Part shown: piece by piece, positions 1-6,865 of the stretch | How positions within the stretch are numbered: position 1 is the stretch's first letter | Layout of the letters: every line of letters begins with the position of its first letter | Assembly: GCA_002726925.1 (NCBI GenBank) | Contig: PBTJ01000085.1 | Span: 1-7,257, forward strand | DNA: 7,257 nt | Direction of reading: 5' to 3' | DNA from: Gammaproteobacteria bacterium | GTDB lineage: Bacteria; Pseudomonadota; Gammaproteobacteria; Pseudomonadales; Azotimanducaceae | Program-made: the position numbers and the translations under genes | Notes under the pieces: generated by a model | Databases searched by the model: none | Told to the model about the DNA's origin: nothing | What the model saw: the letters and a program-made list of their open reading frames with translations, nothing else

Positions 1-2
1 TT

Positions 3-77
3 TGGGGTGTCGCCAAGCGGTAAGGCACCGGGTTTTGATCCCGGCATGCGCAGGTTCGAATCCTGCCACCCCAGCCA
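3..77 (+). tRNA. tRNA-Gln (anticodon UUG)
   Basis: A complete cloverleaf can be drawn. The acceptor stem is TGGGGTG (3-9) with CACCCCA (67-73), followed by discriminator G74 and an encoded CCA at 75-77. The D stem is GCC/GGC (12-14 and 24-26). The anticodon stem is CCGGG/CCCGG (28-32 and 40-44) around the loop TTTTGAT, which places TTG at 35-37 and reads CAA/CAG glutamine codons. The T stem is GCAGG/CCTGC (50-54 and 62-66) with loop TTCGAAT. The U1-A72 first pair is typical of bacterial glutamine tRNAs and is a known recognition feature for glutaminyl-tRNA synthetase. The gene lies 94 bp before prs on the same strand. No hairpin terminator separates them, so it may be processed from a longer transcript, as expected for the ispE-tRNA-prs arrangement. 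Confidence 0.97.
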
Positions 78-171
78 CTTTTTAAAGGCTCGTCGAATGG
101 GTTTCGGCACTTCGAAAGATGCAGAGTTTCCAATAGACCTTGTATTCCGATAATCCTTGGGGGGATCGTGA

Positions 172-1116
172 ATGGCTAATCTCATGTTGTTTTCTGGGGG
201 CTCCAACGAGGCGCTGGCACAGCGTGTTGCGCAGCAGCTTCACCTTAGCCTTGGCAATATCGATGTGGGTCGCTTCAGCGATGGCGAGGTGACGGTAGAA
301 GTGCACGAGAATGTGCGCGGCAAAGACGTCTTCTTGATGCAATCTACTTGCGCGCCCACCAACGACAACATCATGGAATTGCTCATTATGGCGGACGCGA
401 TGCACCGCGCTTCGGCTCAGCGCGTCACCGCAGTGGTTCCCTACTACGGCTACGCACGACAAGATCGCCGCCCACGCTCAGCGCGAGTAGCCATTAGCGC
501 CAAAGTGGTCGCAGATATGATCAGCACCGTCGGCATCGACCGCATTCTTACCGTCGACCTACACGCAGACCAAATACAGGGGTTCTTTAATATTCCCGTG
601 GACAACATTTACGGTTCCCCGGTCTTGGTCGATCACATTCTGGCCCAGCGCTATGAAAACCCTATCGTCGTATCGCCGGATGTGGGTGGTGTGGTACGCG
701 CCAGAGCGATTGCAAAACAGATAGATGACCTAGATCTGGCGATAATCGATAAGCGTCGTCCTCAAGCCAATGTCACCAAGGTGATGAACGTGATTGGTGA
801 CGTCAAGGGTAGGACCTGCATTATGGTCGACGACATTGTCGATACCGCAGGCACGCTTTGCACGGCTGCCGAAGCGCTGAAAGAAGAAGGGGCGGCGGCA
901 GTGGTGTGCTATATCACCCACGCTGTTTTTTCAGGTCCCGCGATTGAACGCATCGCAAATTCTGAGATTGATCGAATGGTGGTCACGGATACGATTCCAC
1001 TGGCCGAGGCTGCAAATGCTTGCGAAAAAATCCATCAGCTAAGCTTGGATCGTCTGCTGGCGGAATCCATCAGACGCGTAAGCAACGAAGAATCCATCAG
1101 CGCGATGTTCCGCTAG
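172..1116 (+). CDS. prs: ribose-phosphate pyrophosphokinase (PRPP synthetase)
   Basis: This cytosolic enzyme makes PRPP from ribose 5-phosphate and ATP, feeding purine, pyrimidine, histidine, tryptophan and NAD synthesis. The 314 residues match the usual length of class I bacterial enzymes. Visible landmarks are the N-terminal [13 protein letters not shown], the FSDGE motif (35-39), the flexible-loop segment [12 protein letters not shown] (94-105), [12 protein letters not shown] with His131 (128-139), K194 and R196 in DKRRPQAN, and the PRPP-binding loop [10 protein letters not shown] (219-228). The C-terminus NEESISAMF is highly conserved. K194 and R196 sit at the same positions as the catalytic Lys and Arg of the E. 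coli enzyme. The ATG at 172 is preceded by a G-rich Shine-Dalgarno (159-164) with a 7-nt spacer, and the protein begins where the family does. All key residues are intact. It is the first protein gene of a four-gene plus-strand cluster. Confidence 0.98.
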   Translation: MANLMLFSGGSNEALAQRVAQQLHLSLGNIDVGRFSDGEVTVEVHENVRGKDVFLMQSTCAPTNDNIMELLIMADAMHRASAQRVTAVVPYYGYARQDRRPRSARVAISAKVVADMISTVGIDRILTVDLHADQIQGFFNIPVDNIYGSPVLVDHILAQRYENPIVVSPDVGGVVRARAIAKQIDDLDLAIIDKRRPQANVTKVMNVIGDVKGRTCIMVDDIVDTAGTLCTAAEALKEEGAAAVVCYITHAVFSGPAIERIANSEIDRMVVTDTIPLAEAANACEKIHQLSLDRLLAESIRRVSNEESISAMFR

Positions 1117-1136
1117 GCAGGTCGCGCTGTTGGGTA

Positions 1137-1193
1137 AGGGTTTCCGCACTGGTCGCAAGTGCGGGGAACATAACATTACATTGGAGAAACCTT
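1137..1193 (+). promoter_or_regulatory. foldable leader of rplY that can mask its ribosome binding site
   Basis: In the 77-bp gap between prs and rplY, an inverted repeat CCGCACT (1144-1150) / AGTGCGG (1158-1164) forms a 7-bp hairpin with a 7-nt loop. A second, outer helix can form between 1137-1144 (AGGGTTTC) and 1186-1193 (GAAACCTT), with one G-U pair. It ends exactly before the rplY ATG and covers the last base of the Shine-Dalgarno GGAG (1183-1186). No T-run follows, so this is not a terminator. I infer a translation-control leader. Autogenous control of L25 synthesis has, as I recall, been reported in E. coli, but no homology between the two leaders is claimed. Confidence 0.4.
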
Positions 1194-1865
1194 ATGTCAG
1201 ACACTATTGAACTGACTGCTGAACTCCGAACGACGGTAGGGAAGGGTGCGAGCCGCCGCCTACGACGTTTGGAAGACAAAGTGCCCGCCATCATCTATGG
1301 CGGTGAAGGGGATGCTGTCATGCTGTCCCTGTCTGCTAACGAATTGTCCAAGGCCATGCAGATAGAGGCGTTTTACTCTCAAGTCTTGAACGTATCCATC
1401 GAAGGTAAGTCTGAGCAGGCTGTGGTTCGAGACTTGCAGCGCAACCCCGCCGATGAGCGTGTACAGCACATTGATTTTCAACGCGTTCGGGCAAATGTGG
1501 CGATTACCGTCAGCGTGCCACTTCACTTCATTAACGAAGACAGTTGTGTTGGCGTGAAGATGCAGGGCGGGACATTGACGCGCACGCTCACCGAGGTAGA
1601 AATTTCTTGTTTGCCCGCTAACTTGCCTGAATACATCGAGGTAGACATGGCCGAGATCGAAAGCGGCACCTCTGTGCATTTGAGCGATCTGTCCATCGGC
1701 GAAGGCGTCAGCATCTTGGCTCTAGCGCTTGGCGAAGATCGCGACATTCCTGTGGCGAGCGTCACAGCGAAGCGTGGTGGTGCTGAGGACACAGAGTCAG
1801 AGGATGGCGCGACCGAAGAAGCGCCTTCAGCAGATGATGCCGCGGATGAAGCCTCCGAGGGCTAG
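1194..1865 (+). CDS. rplY: 50S ribosomal protein L25, CTC/TL5 type
   Basis: This protein binds 5S rRNA in the central protuberance of the large subunit. At 223 residues it is the long form (general stress protein CTC/TL5 type), unlike the 94-residue E. coli protein. Residues 1-95 are the L25 domain, with GKGASRRLRR (17-26), PAIIYGG (31-37) and RDLQRNPADERVQHIDF (79-95). Residues about 99-192 form the beta-rich C-terminal domain, including the LPANLPEYIEVD segment and IPVASV. The last 29 residues (195-223) are an acidic tail with 12 Asp/Glu and no Lys or Arg. The frame stays open upstream to at least 1020. The ATG at 1194 is chosen because it has GGAG (1183-1186) seven bases ahead and because MSDTIELTAELR fits the family N-terminus. 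The gene ends in TAG 15 bp before pth, in the same reading frame. Confidence 0.96.
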   Translation: MSDTIELTAELRTTVGKGASRRLRRLEDKVPAIIYGGEGDAVMLSLSANELSKAMQIEAFYSQVLNVSIEGKSEQAVVRDLQRNPADERVQHIDFQRVRANVAITVSVPLHFINEDSCVGVKMQGGTLTRTLTEVEISCLPANLPEYIEVDMAEIESGTSVHLSDLSIGEGVSILALALGEDRDIPVASVTAKRGGAEDTESEDGATEEAPSADDAADEASEG

Positions 1866-1868
1866 CAT

Positions 1869-1879
1869 GGCGGATCGCC
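1869..1879 (+). promoter_or_regulatory. pth ribosome binding site inside a small hairpin
   Basis: GGCGGA (1869-1874) is the only Shine-Dalgarno-like run before the pth GTG at 1881, with a 6-nt spacer. It lies in a short stem GGCG/CGCC (1869-1872 and 1876-1879) with a 3-nt loop, directly after the rplY stop codon. Ribosomes finishing rplY would unfold it, so translational coupling of pth to rplY is a reasonable inference. A 4-bp stem is weak evidence on its own. Confidence 0.35.
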
Positions 1880-1880
1880 A

Positions 1881-2555
1881 GTGCCGACTGTACTGAAGCT
1901 GATTGCGGGCTTGGGCAACCCCGGCCCGCAATACGCTCACACGCGACACAATGTTGGCGCTGACTGGGTGCGTGAGCTTGCCCGAGCGTTCCAAATTCCC
2001 TTGACGCTCGACACCAAATTCAAAGCCGAAATCGGTCGGGGGAGCGTGCTGGGTCGCGACGTGCGTTTGCTCATTCCTGTGACCTATATGAACCACAGCG
2101 GCGACGCGATTGGCGCCGTTGCGCACTTTTACAAGTGGTCGCCAGAACAGATTTTAGTCGCCCACGACGAGGTGGCGTTTGCGCCGGGCACGGTCAGGCT
2201 AAAAAATGGTGGCGGCGAGAACGGTCATAATGGCCTAAAAAGCGTGCGCGCTCGGCTTGCCAACCAAGATGGCTACAATCGATTGCGCATCGGTGTTGGC
2301 CACCCCGGCAATAAAAGCCAAGTGAATTACTACCTAACCCAACAAACACCGACCCAAGATGAACGTGCGAGCGTCGCGGCGGCAGGGCAGCTGCCTGACG
2401 ATATTTTGCGCGATATGCTGGCGGGCAATTGGCAGAGTGCGATGACCGCATTACACACACCGGAAAAACACGAGGCCCCGTCCGTCGCTAACGACGCCGT
2501 AACGACCGGCCCAATCGACCAACAACAAAACTCAGGGGAAAGCGATGGGATTTAA
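1881..2555 (+). CDS. pth: peptidyl-tRNA hydrolase with a C-terminal extension
   Basis: Pth cleaves the ester bond of peptidyl-tRNAs that drop off the ribosome, recycling tRNA in the cytosol. The Pth fold is clear over residues 1-192: [12 protein letters not shown] (7-18), catalytic His23 in TRHNVG, N71 in TYMNHSG, D96 in AHDEV, N117 in GHNGLKS and [10 protein letters not shown] (134-143). N13, H23, N71, D96 and N117 correspond to the E. coli active-site residues N10, H20, N68, D93 and N114. E. coli Pth has 194 residues and this one has 224. The extra tail (about 193-224) is polar and low in complexity. The start is GTG at 1881, the only usual start codon between the upstream in-frame stop (the rplY TAG) and the conserved N-terminus. 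The gene lies 15 bp after rplY, and its last 11 bp overlap the ychF start. Confidence 0.96.
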   Translation: MPTVLKLIAGLGNPGPQYAHTRHNVGADWVRELARAFQIPLTLDTKFKAEIGRGSVLGRDVRLLIPVTYMNHSGDAIGAVAHFYKWSPEQILVAHDEVAFAPGTVRLKNGGGENGHNGLKSVRARLANQDGYNRLRIGVGHPGNKSQVNYYLTQQTPTQDERASVAAAGQLPDDILRDMLAGNWQSAMTALHTPEKHEAPSVANDAVTTGPIDQQQNSGESDGI

Positions 2556-3636
2556 CTGCGGCATTGTCGGTCTACCGAATGTGGGTAAATCAACGTTGTT
2601 CAACGCGCTAACGCAGGCCGGTATCGACGCCGAGAATTTTCCATTTTGTACCATCGATCCCAACACTGGTGTGGTGCCGGTGCCTGATCCTCGGCTTGCT
2701 CAACTCAGCGACATTGTGAATCCGCAAAAAGTGATTCCTGCCAGCATGGAGTTTGTAGACATCGCCGGACTGGTAGCGGGTGCCTCCAAAGGTGAGGGCC
2801 TGGGCAATCAGTTTCTTGCCCACATTCGTGAAACGCAGGCCATCGCCCATGTCGTGCGCTGCTTTGAAGACGACAACGTCATTCATGTGTCCAACAAAGT
2901 GTCACCAGCCGACGATATTGAAATCATCAACACCGAACTTGCCTTGGCCGATCTAGAGTCGCTGCAAAAAGGTATGGACCGACTCAGTCGGGTCGCCAAT
3001 GCGGGCGACAAAGACGCCAAAGCAAAACTCCTCTTGCTTGAGCGCGTCGGGGCGGCGCTAGAAGAGGGCGATCCGGTGCGCAGTATCGATTTTAGCGTGG
3101 AAGAAAAACGTGCTCTGCACGAATTCCATTTCATCACCGGCAAGCCTGTGCTGTACATCGCCAACGTTGCTGAAGACGGTCTGCAGGACAACCCATTGGT
3201 TGATGTGGTGCAGGAAATCGCCAGCGCTGAAGGTGCCGAGTTGGTCGTGGTAAGCAACAAAATTGAATCTGAGCTGGCCGAGCTGGAGGACGCAGAGCGA
3301 GCGGAATTCTTGCAAGAGCTAAATCTGTCGGAGCCCGGCCTGCATCGAGTCATTCGAGCAGGCTACAAGCTGCTTGGGCTTCAGCAATATTTTACCGCTG
3401 GGCCGTCGGAAGTCCGAGCGTGGACAATTCCTGTCGGAGCTAAGGCTCCTCAGGGTGCTGGGGTCATCCATACTGACTTTGAGAAAGGCTTTATTCGTGC
3501 CGAAGTCATTGGCTTCGAAGACTATGTGGGCCTCGGCGGTGAAGCCGGCGCAAAGGATGCGGGCCGCTGGCGCCTCGAGGGTAAGGAATACGAGTTGCAG
3601 GACGGCGACGTCGTACACTTTCGTTTTAACGTTTAG
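2545..3636 (+). CDS. ychF: redox-regulated ribosome-binding ATPase YchF (OLA1/Obg family)
   Basis: YchF is a universally conserved P-loop protein of the Obg group that binds ribosomes and prefers ATP to GTP; roles in stress response have been reported. Its 363 residues equal the E. coli length. The P-loop is GLPNVGKS (9-16), the switch II equivalent is DIAGL (72-76), and the G4 position reads NVAE (207-210) in place of NKxD, the known reason for ATP preference. Cys35 in FPFCTI and His114 in IHVSN occur at the E. coli positions linked to redox control and catalysis. A helical segment follows the G domain (about 125-200), and a TGS domain occupies about 278-361, ending HFRFNV. The ATG at 2545 lies inside the end of pth, with AGGGGA (2534-2539) five bases upstream. 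It is the last gene before the terminator at 3680-3712. Confidence 0.97.
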   Translation: MGFNCGIVGLPNVGKSTLFNALTQAGIDAENFPFCTIDPNTGVVPVPDPRLAQLSDIVNPQKVIPASMEFVDIAGLVAGASKGEGLGNQFLAHIRETQAIAHVVRCFEDDNVIHVSNKVSPADDIEIINTELALADLESLQKGMDRLSRVANAGDKDAKAKLLLLERVGAALEEGDPVRSIDFSVEEKRALHEFHFITGKPVLYIANVAEDGLQDNPLVDVVQEIASAEGAELVVVSNKIESELAELEDAERAEFLQELNLSEPGLHRVIRAGYKLLGLQQYFTAGPSEVRAWTIPVGAKAPQGAGVIHTDFEKGFIRAEVIGFEDYVGLGGEAGAKDAGRWRLEGKEYELQDGDVVHFRFNV

Positions 3637-3679
3637 CGGTTTTCGTCATTCGCCCTGCGAGGACGGAAATCCGTGCACA

Positions 3680-3712
3680 AAAAAGGCGTCGCCGTTGCCG
3701 GGACGCCTTTTT
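3680..3712. terminator. bidirectional rho-independent terminator between ychF and fusA
   Basis: The stem GGCGTC (3685-3690) / GACGCC (3702-3707) encloses an 11-nt loop. It is flanked by a run of A on the left (3679-3684) and five T on the right (3708-3712), which can extend the stem by 5 bp. Read on either strand, the GC stem is followed by a T-run, so it can end ychF (stop 44 bp to the left) and fusA (stop 32 bp to the right). No other good terminator is seen between these convergent genes. Confidence 0.9.
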
Positions 3713-3743
3713 GTTTGCTAGCCGCTATCATCGTCGCCTTGTG

Positions 3744-5828
3744 CTAGCTAGCTGCTTTGCGTTCTCGCACCTCTTGAATGACCTGATCTGCCACATTGGT
3801 TGGGCACGGTGCGTAGTGAGAGAACTCCATGGAGAACTGGCCGCGGCCAGATGTCATGGTGCGTAAGTCGCCGATGTAGCCAAACATCTCTGCCAGCGCC
3901 ACGTCTGCTTTCACGCGCACACCGGTCAAGCCTGGCTCCTGCGACTTGATCATGCCGCGACGTCGGTTGAGGTCACCGATCACATCACCCACATGGTCGT
4001 CTGGCGTGAATACATCGACTTTCATCACCGGCTCTAGCAGCTGCGGCTTGGCCTTAGGGATCGACTGACGGTACGCGGCCTTGGCTGCAAGTTCGTAGGC
4101 GATAGCCGATGAGTCAACGGCGTGGAAACCGCCGTCGGTCAGCGTGACTTTGACATCGAGCAGTGGGAAGCCGGCCAACGTGCCCTCTTCCATGCTGACA
4201 CCAAACGCCTTCTCGACAGCAGGCCAGAATTCGCGGGGTACGTTACCGCCAGTGACCTTGGACTCAAACTCGTAACCGCTACCAACTTCGCCGGGTTCGA
4301 TCATATAGTCGATCTTCGCGAATTGGCCTGATCCACCGGTTTGCTTCTTGTGCGTATAGGTGTCTTCAACAAGCTGGGTGATGGTTTCGCGATAGGCAAC
4401 CTGTGGCTTGCCCACATCGACTTCAATGCCGTGGGTACGCTTGAGGATGTCCACCTTAATGTCGAGATGCAGCTCGCCCATTCCCTTCATGATGGTCTCG
4501 CCAGATTCTTCATCGGTTTCCACGTAAAAAGACGGGTCTTCTTGAATCATCTTAGACAACGCAATACCCATTTTCTCTGCGCCGGCCTTGTCGCGAGGTG
4601 CAATGGCCACGGAGATCACGGGATCTGGGAACACCATGGGCTCCAATGTGGCTGGATTGTTTTGATCGCACAGCGTGTGACCGGTCTGGGTATTCTTCAT
4701 GCCCAGCAGCGCAACGATGTCGCCAGCCTGCGCCATGTCCAGCTCTTCGCGAGAGTCGGCGTGCATTTCTACAATGCGGCCAATACGCTCGGTTTTGCCC
4801 GTGTAGGTGTTGAGCACGGTGTCGCCCTTGTTCAAGGTACCAGAATAAATCCGCGTAAAAGTTAGCGCACCGTAGCGGTCGTCCATAATTTTGAACGCCA
4901 ACGCGCGCAGCGGGGCGGCAGGATCAACTGTTGCAACCGCACCGGTTTCGTTGCCTTCCATATCGACCTCAGGCTGAGGGTCTACCTCAGTTGGATTAGG
5001 CAGGTAATCTACAACCGCGTTTAGCACGATTTGAATGCCTTTATTCTTGAAAGCCGAACCACAAAAGGTGGGGAAGAAATCGAGCGCAATAGTACCCTTG
5101 CGAATACAGCGCTTCAGATCTTCAACCGAAGGCTCGGTGCCTTCTAAATAGGCTTCCATCAGGTCGTCGTCCTGCTCCAACGCCGTTTCCACCATCTTCT
5201 CGCGGTACTCTGCAGCTTTTTCCTGCAGGTCAGCGGGGATCTCAGTGACGTTATAAGCCTCTGGGTTGTTGGAATCGTCCCATACCCATGCTTCCATATT
5301 CATTAGATCGACCACGCCAGAGAAATCATCCTCTTCGCCAATCGGCAGTGTCATCACCAACGGGTTCGCCCCCAGAACCTTCTCGACTTGTTCGACAACG
5401 CGATAGAAGTCAGCGCCCAAGCGATCGAGTTTGTTAACGAAGATCAGGCGTGCCACTTCCGACTCGTTTGCATAGCGCCAGTTGGTTTCTGACTGAGGCT
5501 CAACGCCGCCTGAGCCACAAAAAACGCCAACACCGCCGTCTAGTACCTTCAATGATCGGTAGACTTCAATGGTGAAATCCACGTGTCCGGGGGTATCGAT
5601 AATGTTTAAGCGGTGGTCTGCCCAGGTGCAGCTGGTCGCAGCGGATTGAATCGTAATGCCGCGTTCCTGTTCCTGCTCCATGAAGTCGGTGGTAGCCGCG
5701 CCATCGTGAACTTCGCCAATTTTATGGATTTTGCCTGTCAGCTTGAGAATACGTTCCGTTGTGGTGGTTTTCCCCGCATCGACGTGGGCGAAGATGCCGA
5801 TATTGCGATAGCGTGTCAGGTCTTTCAT
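3744..5828 (-). CDS. fusA: elongation factor G, probably the second (non-str-operon) paralogue
   Basis: This translational GTPase moves tRNA and mRNA on the ribosome and, with RRF, splits post-termination ribosomes. The 694 residues cover all five domains. G domain: P-loop AHVDAGKT (14-21), switch I EQERGITI (53-60), DTPGH with catalytic His82 (78-82) and NKLD (132-135). Domain II spans about 300-400, and domain III contains GMGELHLDI (449-457). Domain IV has loop I GGSGQFAK (498-505) and loop [12 protein letters not shown] (565-574). Domain V has GDLNRRRG (618-625) and ends near [11 protein letters not shown]. The canonical loops are GGRGQYGH and D-G-S-Y-H-D-V-D-S-S; loop II His569 is kept. 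The N-terminus [11 protein letters not shown] and the absence of rpsL, rpsG or tuf alongside suggest the second EF-G known in Vibrio and Pseudomonas. The ATG at 5828 has a GA-rich ribosome binding site just upstream. The gene is convergent with ychF. Confidence 0.95.
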   Translation of the reverse strand: MKDLTRYRNIGIFAHVDAGKTTTTERILKLTGKIHKIGEVHDGAATTDFMEQEQERGITIQSAATSCTWADHRLNIIDTPGHVDFTIEVYRSLKVLDGGVGVFCGSGGVEPQSETNWRYANESEVARLIFVNKLDRLGADFYRVVEQVEKVLGANPLVMTLPIGEEDDFSGVVDLMNMEAWVWDDSNNPEAYNVTEIPADLQEKAAEYREKMVETALEQDDDLMEAYLEGTEPSVEDLKRCIRKGTIALDFFPTFCGSAFKNKGIQIVLNAVVDYLPNPTEVDPQPEVDMEGNETGAVATVDPAAPLRALAFKIMDDRYGALTFTRIYSGTLNKGDTVLNTYTGKTERIGRIVEMHADSREELDMAQAGDIVALLGMKNTQTGHTLCDQNNPATLEPMVFPDPVISVAIAPRDKAGAEKMGIALSKMIQEDPSFYVETDEESGETIMKGMGELHLDIKVDILKRTHGIEVDVGKPQVAYRETITQLVEDTYTHKKQTGGSGQFAKIDYMIEPGEVGSGYEFESKVTGGNVPREFWPAVEKAFGVSMEEGTLAGFPLLDVKVTLTDGGFHAVDSSAIAYELAAKAAYRQSIPKAKPQLLEPVMKVDVFTPDDHVGDVIGDLNRRRGMIKSQEPGLTGVRVKADVALAEMFGYIGDLRTMTSGRGQFSMEFSHYAPCPTNVADQVIQEVRERKAAS

Positions 5829-5886
5829 CAGTTCTCTCTATCTTGGTGGGTGGCAGACAATTGCCTCAAAAAATCTAACGGGAATA

Positions 5887-5914
5887 TTTGTAACCCATTG
5901 AATAATAAGGTAAA
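5887..5914 (-). promoter_or_regulatory. candidate sigma70-type promoter for fusA
   Basis: On the minus strand, TTTACC (5914-5909) and TACAAA (5892-5887) are separated by 16 bp. Each matches four of six consensus positions. The expected start near 5880 would give a leader of about 50 nt before the fusA ATG. The pair sits in an AT-rich patch (about 5881-5936) inside a 176-bp gap with no recognised gene, which is the main support. The match is modest, and transcription could also continue from the exonuclease gene because no terminator was seen after it. Confidence 0.25.
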
Positions 5915-6004
5915 TAAATTTAGGCCGAATTAGCGATGGCGCAGAATACCACCGAATAAACGAAAGCTCACGCGAATTGTGGGCACGACAGGATGACCCG
6001 CTGG

Positions 6005-6784
6005 TTACAGGGCGATGTCTGCATACACTGGTGCGTGATCCGATGCGGTCAGTTCGTCGATTTTGCGCCGATAGTCACGGTCAATGACGATCTCTTCGGT
6101 CAGCTCGATCAGCCCGCGAGTGGCAAGAATAAAGTCGATTCTCAGCCCGTGTTTGCGATGAAAGGCACCGCCGCGATAGTCCCACCAAGAAAATTCCTGT
6201 ACGTCTGGATACTTGTGTCGAAACAGGTCCGTCAGGCCAGTGTCCATTAACGCTTGTAGGCGACCGCGTTCTTCCTTGGTGTAGAAGATCGAGCCTTCAC
6301 CGGCTTCTCCGCGCCATCCATCAATCGGCTCAGGCACGATATTAAAGTCACCGCAGATAATACGATGCGCCGGTTCTTGGTCAGCTTGCTGCCACTGCTG
6401 GGTTAAGTCGTCATACCAGCCCAGTTTGCCGGTAAAATCCGCATGTTCGAGATTTTTGCCGTTAGGGCAGTAGACCGTCGTGAATGACAATTTGTCGTTG
6501 ATGTTGGCGGTAATCAGCCGCGAGCCGAAGGCATCTTGGTTGGCTAGCCCGGTGCCCGTCAGCGTGGCAGGCACCTTGGTCAGAATGGCGACGCCATTCC
6601 AGCTTTTCTGGCCGTGCACAAGTGCGCTGTAGCCCAACTCTTTGAAATAGTCGTGGGGGAACAGCTCATCTGGCGTCTTGAGTTCTTGAAACCCCACCAC
6701 ATCTGGTTGCCGGTCTTCGAGCCAGCGAGTGATGTAGTCAAGCCGTGCTCGCAGTCCGTTGACATTCCAAGTGGCGATCCGCAT
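6005..6784 (-). CDS. xthA: exodeoxyribonuclease III (AP endonuclease, EEP family)
   Basis: This magnesium-dependent enzyme nicks DNA 5' to abasic sites and removes 3'-blocking groups in base excision repair. At 259 residues it is slightly shorter than E. coli ExoIII (268). The active-site set is complete: N7 in TWNVNGLRAR (5-14), E34 in GFQELK (31-36), Y105 in YCPNG, D146 and N148 in CGDFNIVP (144-151), D217 in LRIDFILA, and the C-terminal catalytic pair D249/H250 in SDHAPVYADI. The segment GQKSWNGVAILTK (58-70) departs from E. coli KGHYGVALLTK and is typical of the ExoA/XthA-2 branch that includes archaeal and Neisseria AP endonucleases. The ATG at 6784 is preceded on the minus strand by GGGG, and the protein starts where the family does. 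It lies between the receptor gene (81-bp gap) and fusA (176-bp gap), all on the same strand. Confidence 0.95.
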   Translation of the reverse strand: MRIATWNVNGLRARLDYITRWLEDRQPDVVGFQELKTPDELFPHDYFKELGYSALVHGQKSWNGVAILTKVPATLTGTGLANQDAFGSRLITANINDKLSFTTVYCPNGKNLEHADFTGKLGWYDDLTQQWQQADQEPAHRIICGDFNIVPEPIDGWRGEAGEGSIFYTKEERGRLQALMDTGLTDLFRHKYPDVQEFSWWDYRGGAFHRKHGLRIDFILATRGLIELTEEIVIDRDYRRKIDELTASDHAPVYADIAL

Positions 6785-6865
6785 AGCCGCAACCCCATAA
6801 ACAAAAGCGCATCATAACTTGGCGAGCGAGCGTTTTAGTAGGCAATGGCCAGGAGGCGCTTGGCG

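Noticed and set aside
102..117. Inverted repeat TTTCG/CGAAA after the tRNA, as a possible terminator
   Set aside because: The stem is only 5 bp and AT-rich, and no T-run follows it. The T5 at 79-83 has no hairpin ahead of it other than the tRNA itself.
127..154. Promoter-like pair TTTCCA and GATAAT, 16 bp apart, before prs
   Set aside because: The predicted start near 161 would fall inside the prs Shine-Dalgarno (159-164), so it could not give a normally translated mRNA. Transcription from upstream through the tRNA is more likely.
82..462. Open frame of 126 codons on the minus strand opposite the start of prs
   Set aside because: It lies mostly antisense to the well-supported prs gene, has no recognisable domain and no ribosome binding site case; it is a shadow frame.
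3743..3752. Perfect palindrome GCTAGCTAGC across the fusA stop codon
   Set aside because: It arises from a GCT-AGC-TAG codon run (Ala-Ser-stop). It is short, has no partner site of the same length, and needs no special role.
4341..4865. Open frame of 174 codons on the plus strand inside fusA
   Set aside because: It is wholly antisense to the conserved EF-G domains and its translation resembles no known family, so it is a product of fusA codon composition.
6811..6816. TATGAT on the minus strand as a -10 box for the exonuclease gene
   Set aside because: The -10 match is good and well placed, but nothing resembling a -35 box lies 15-19 bp upstream and there is no extended -10 TG.
6821..6865. 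GC-rich repeats after the receptor stop (GGCGAGCGAGCG and GGCGCTTGGCGC) as a terminator
   Set aside because: The possible stems are about 4 bp with tiny loops, or need a bulge and a long loop, and no convincing T-run follows on the minus strand.
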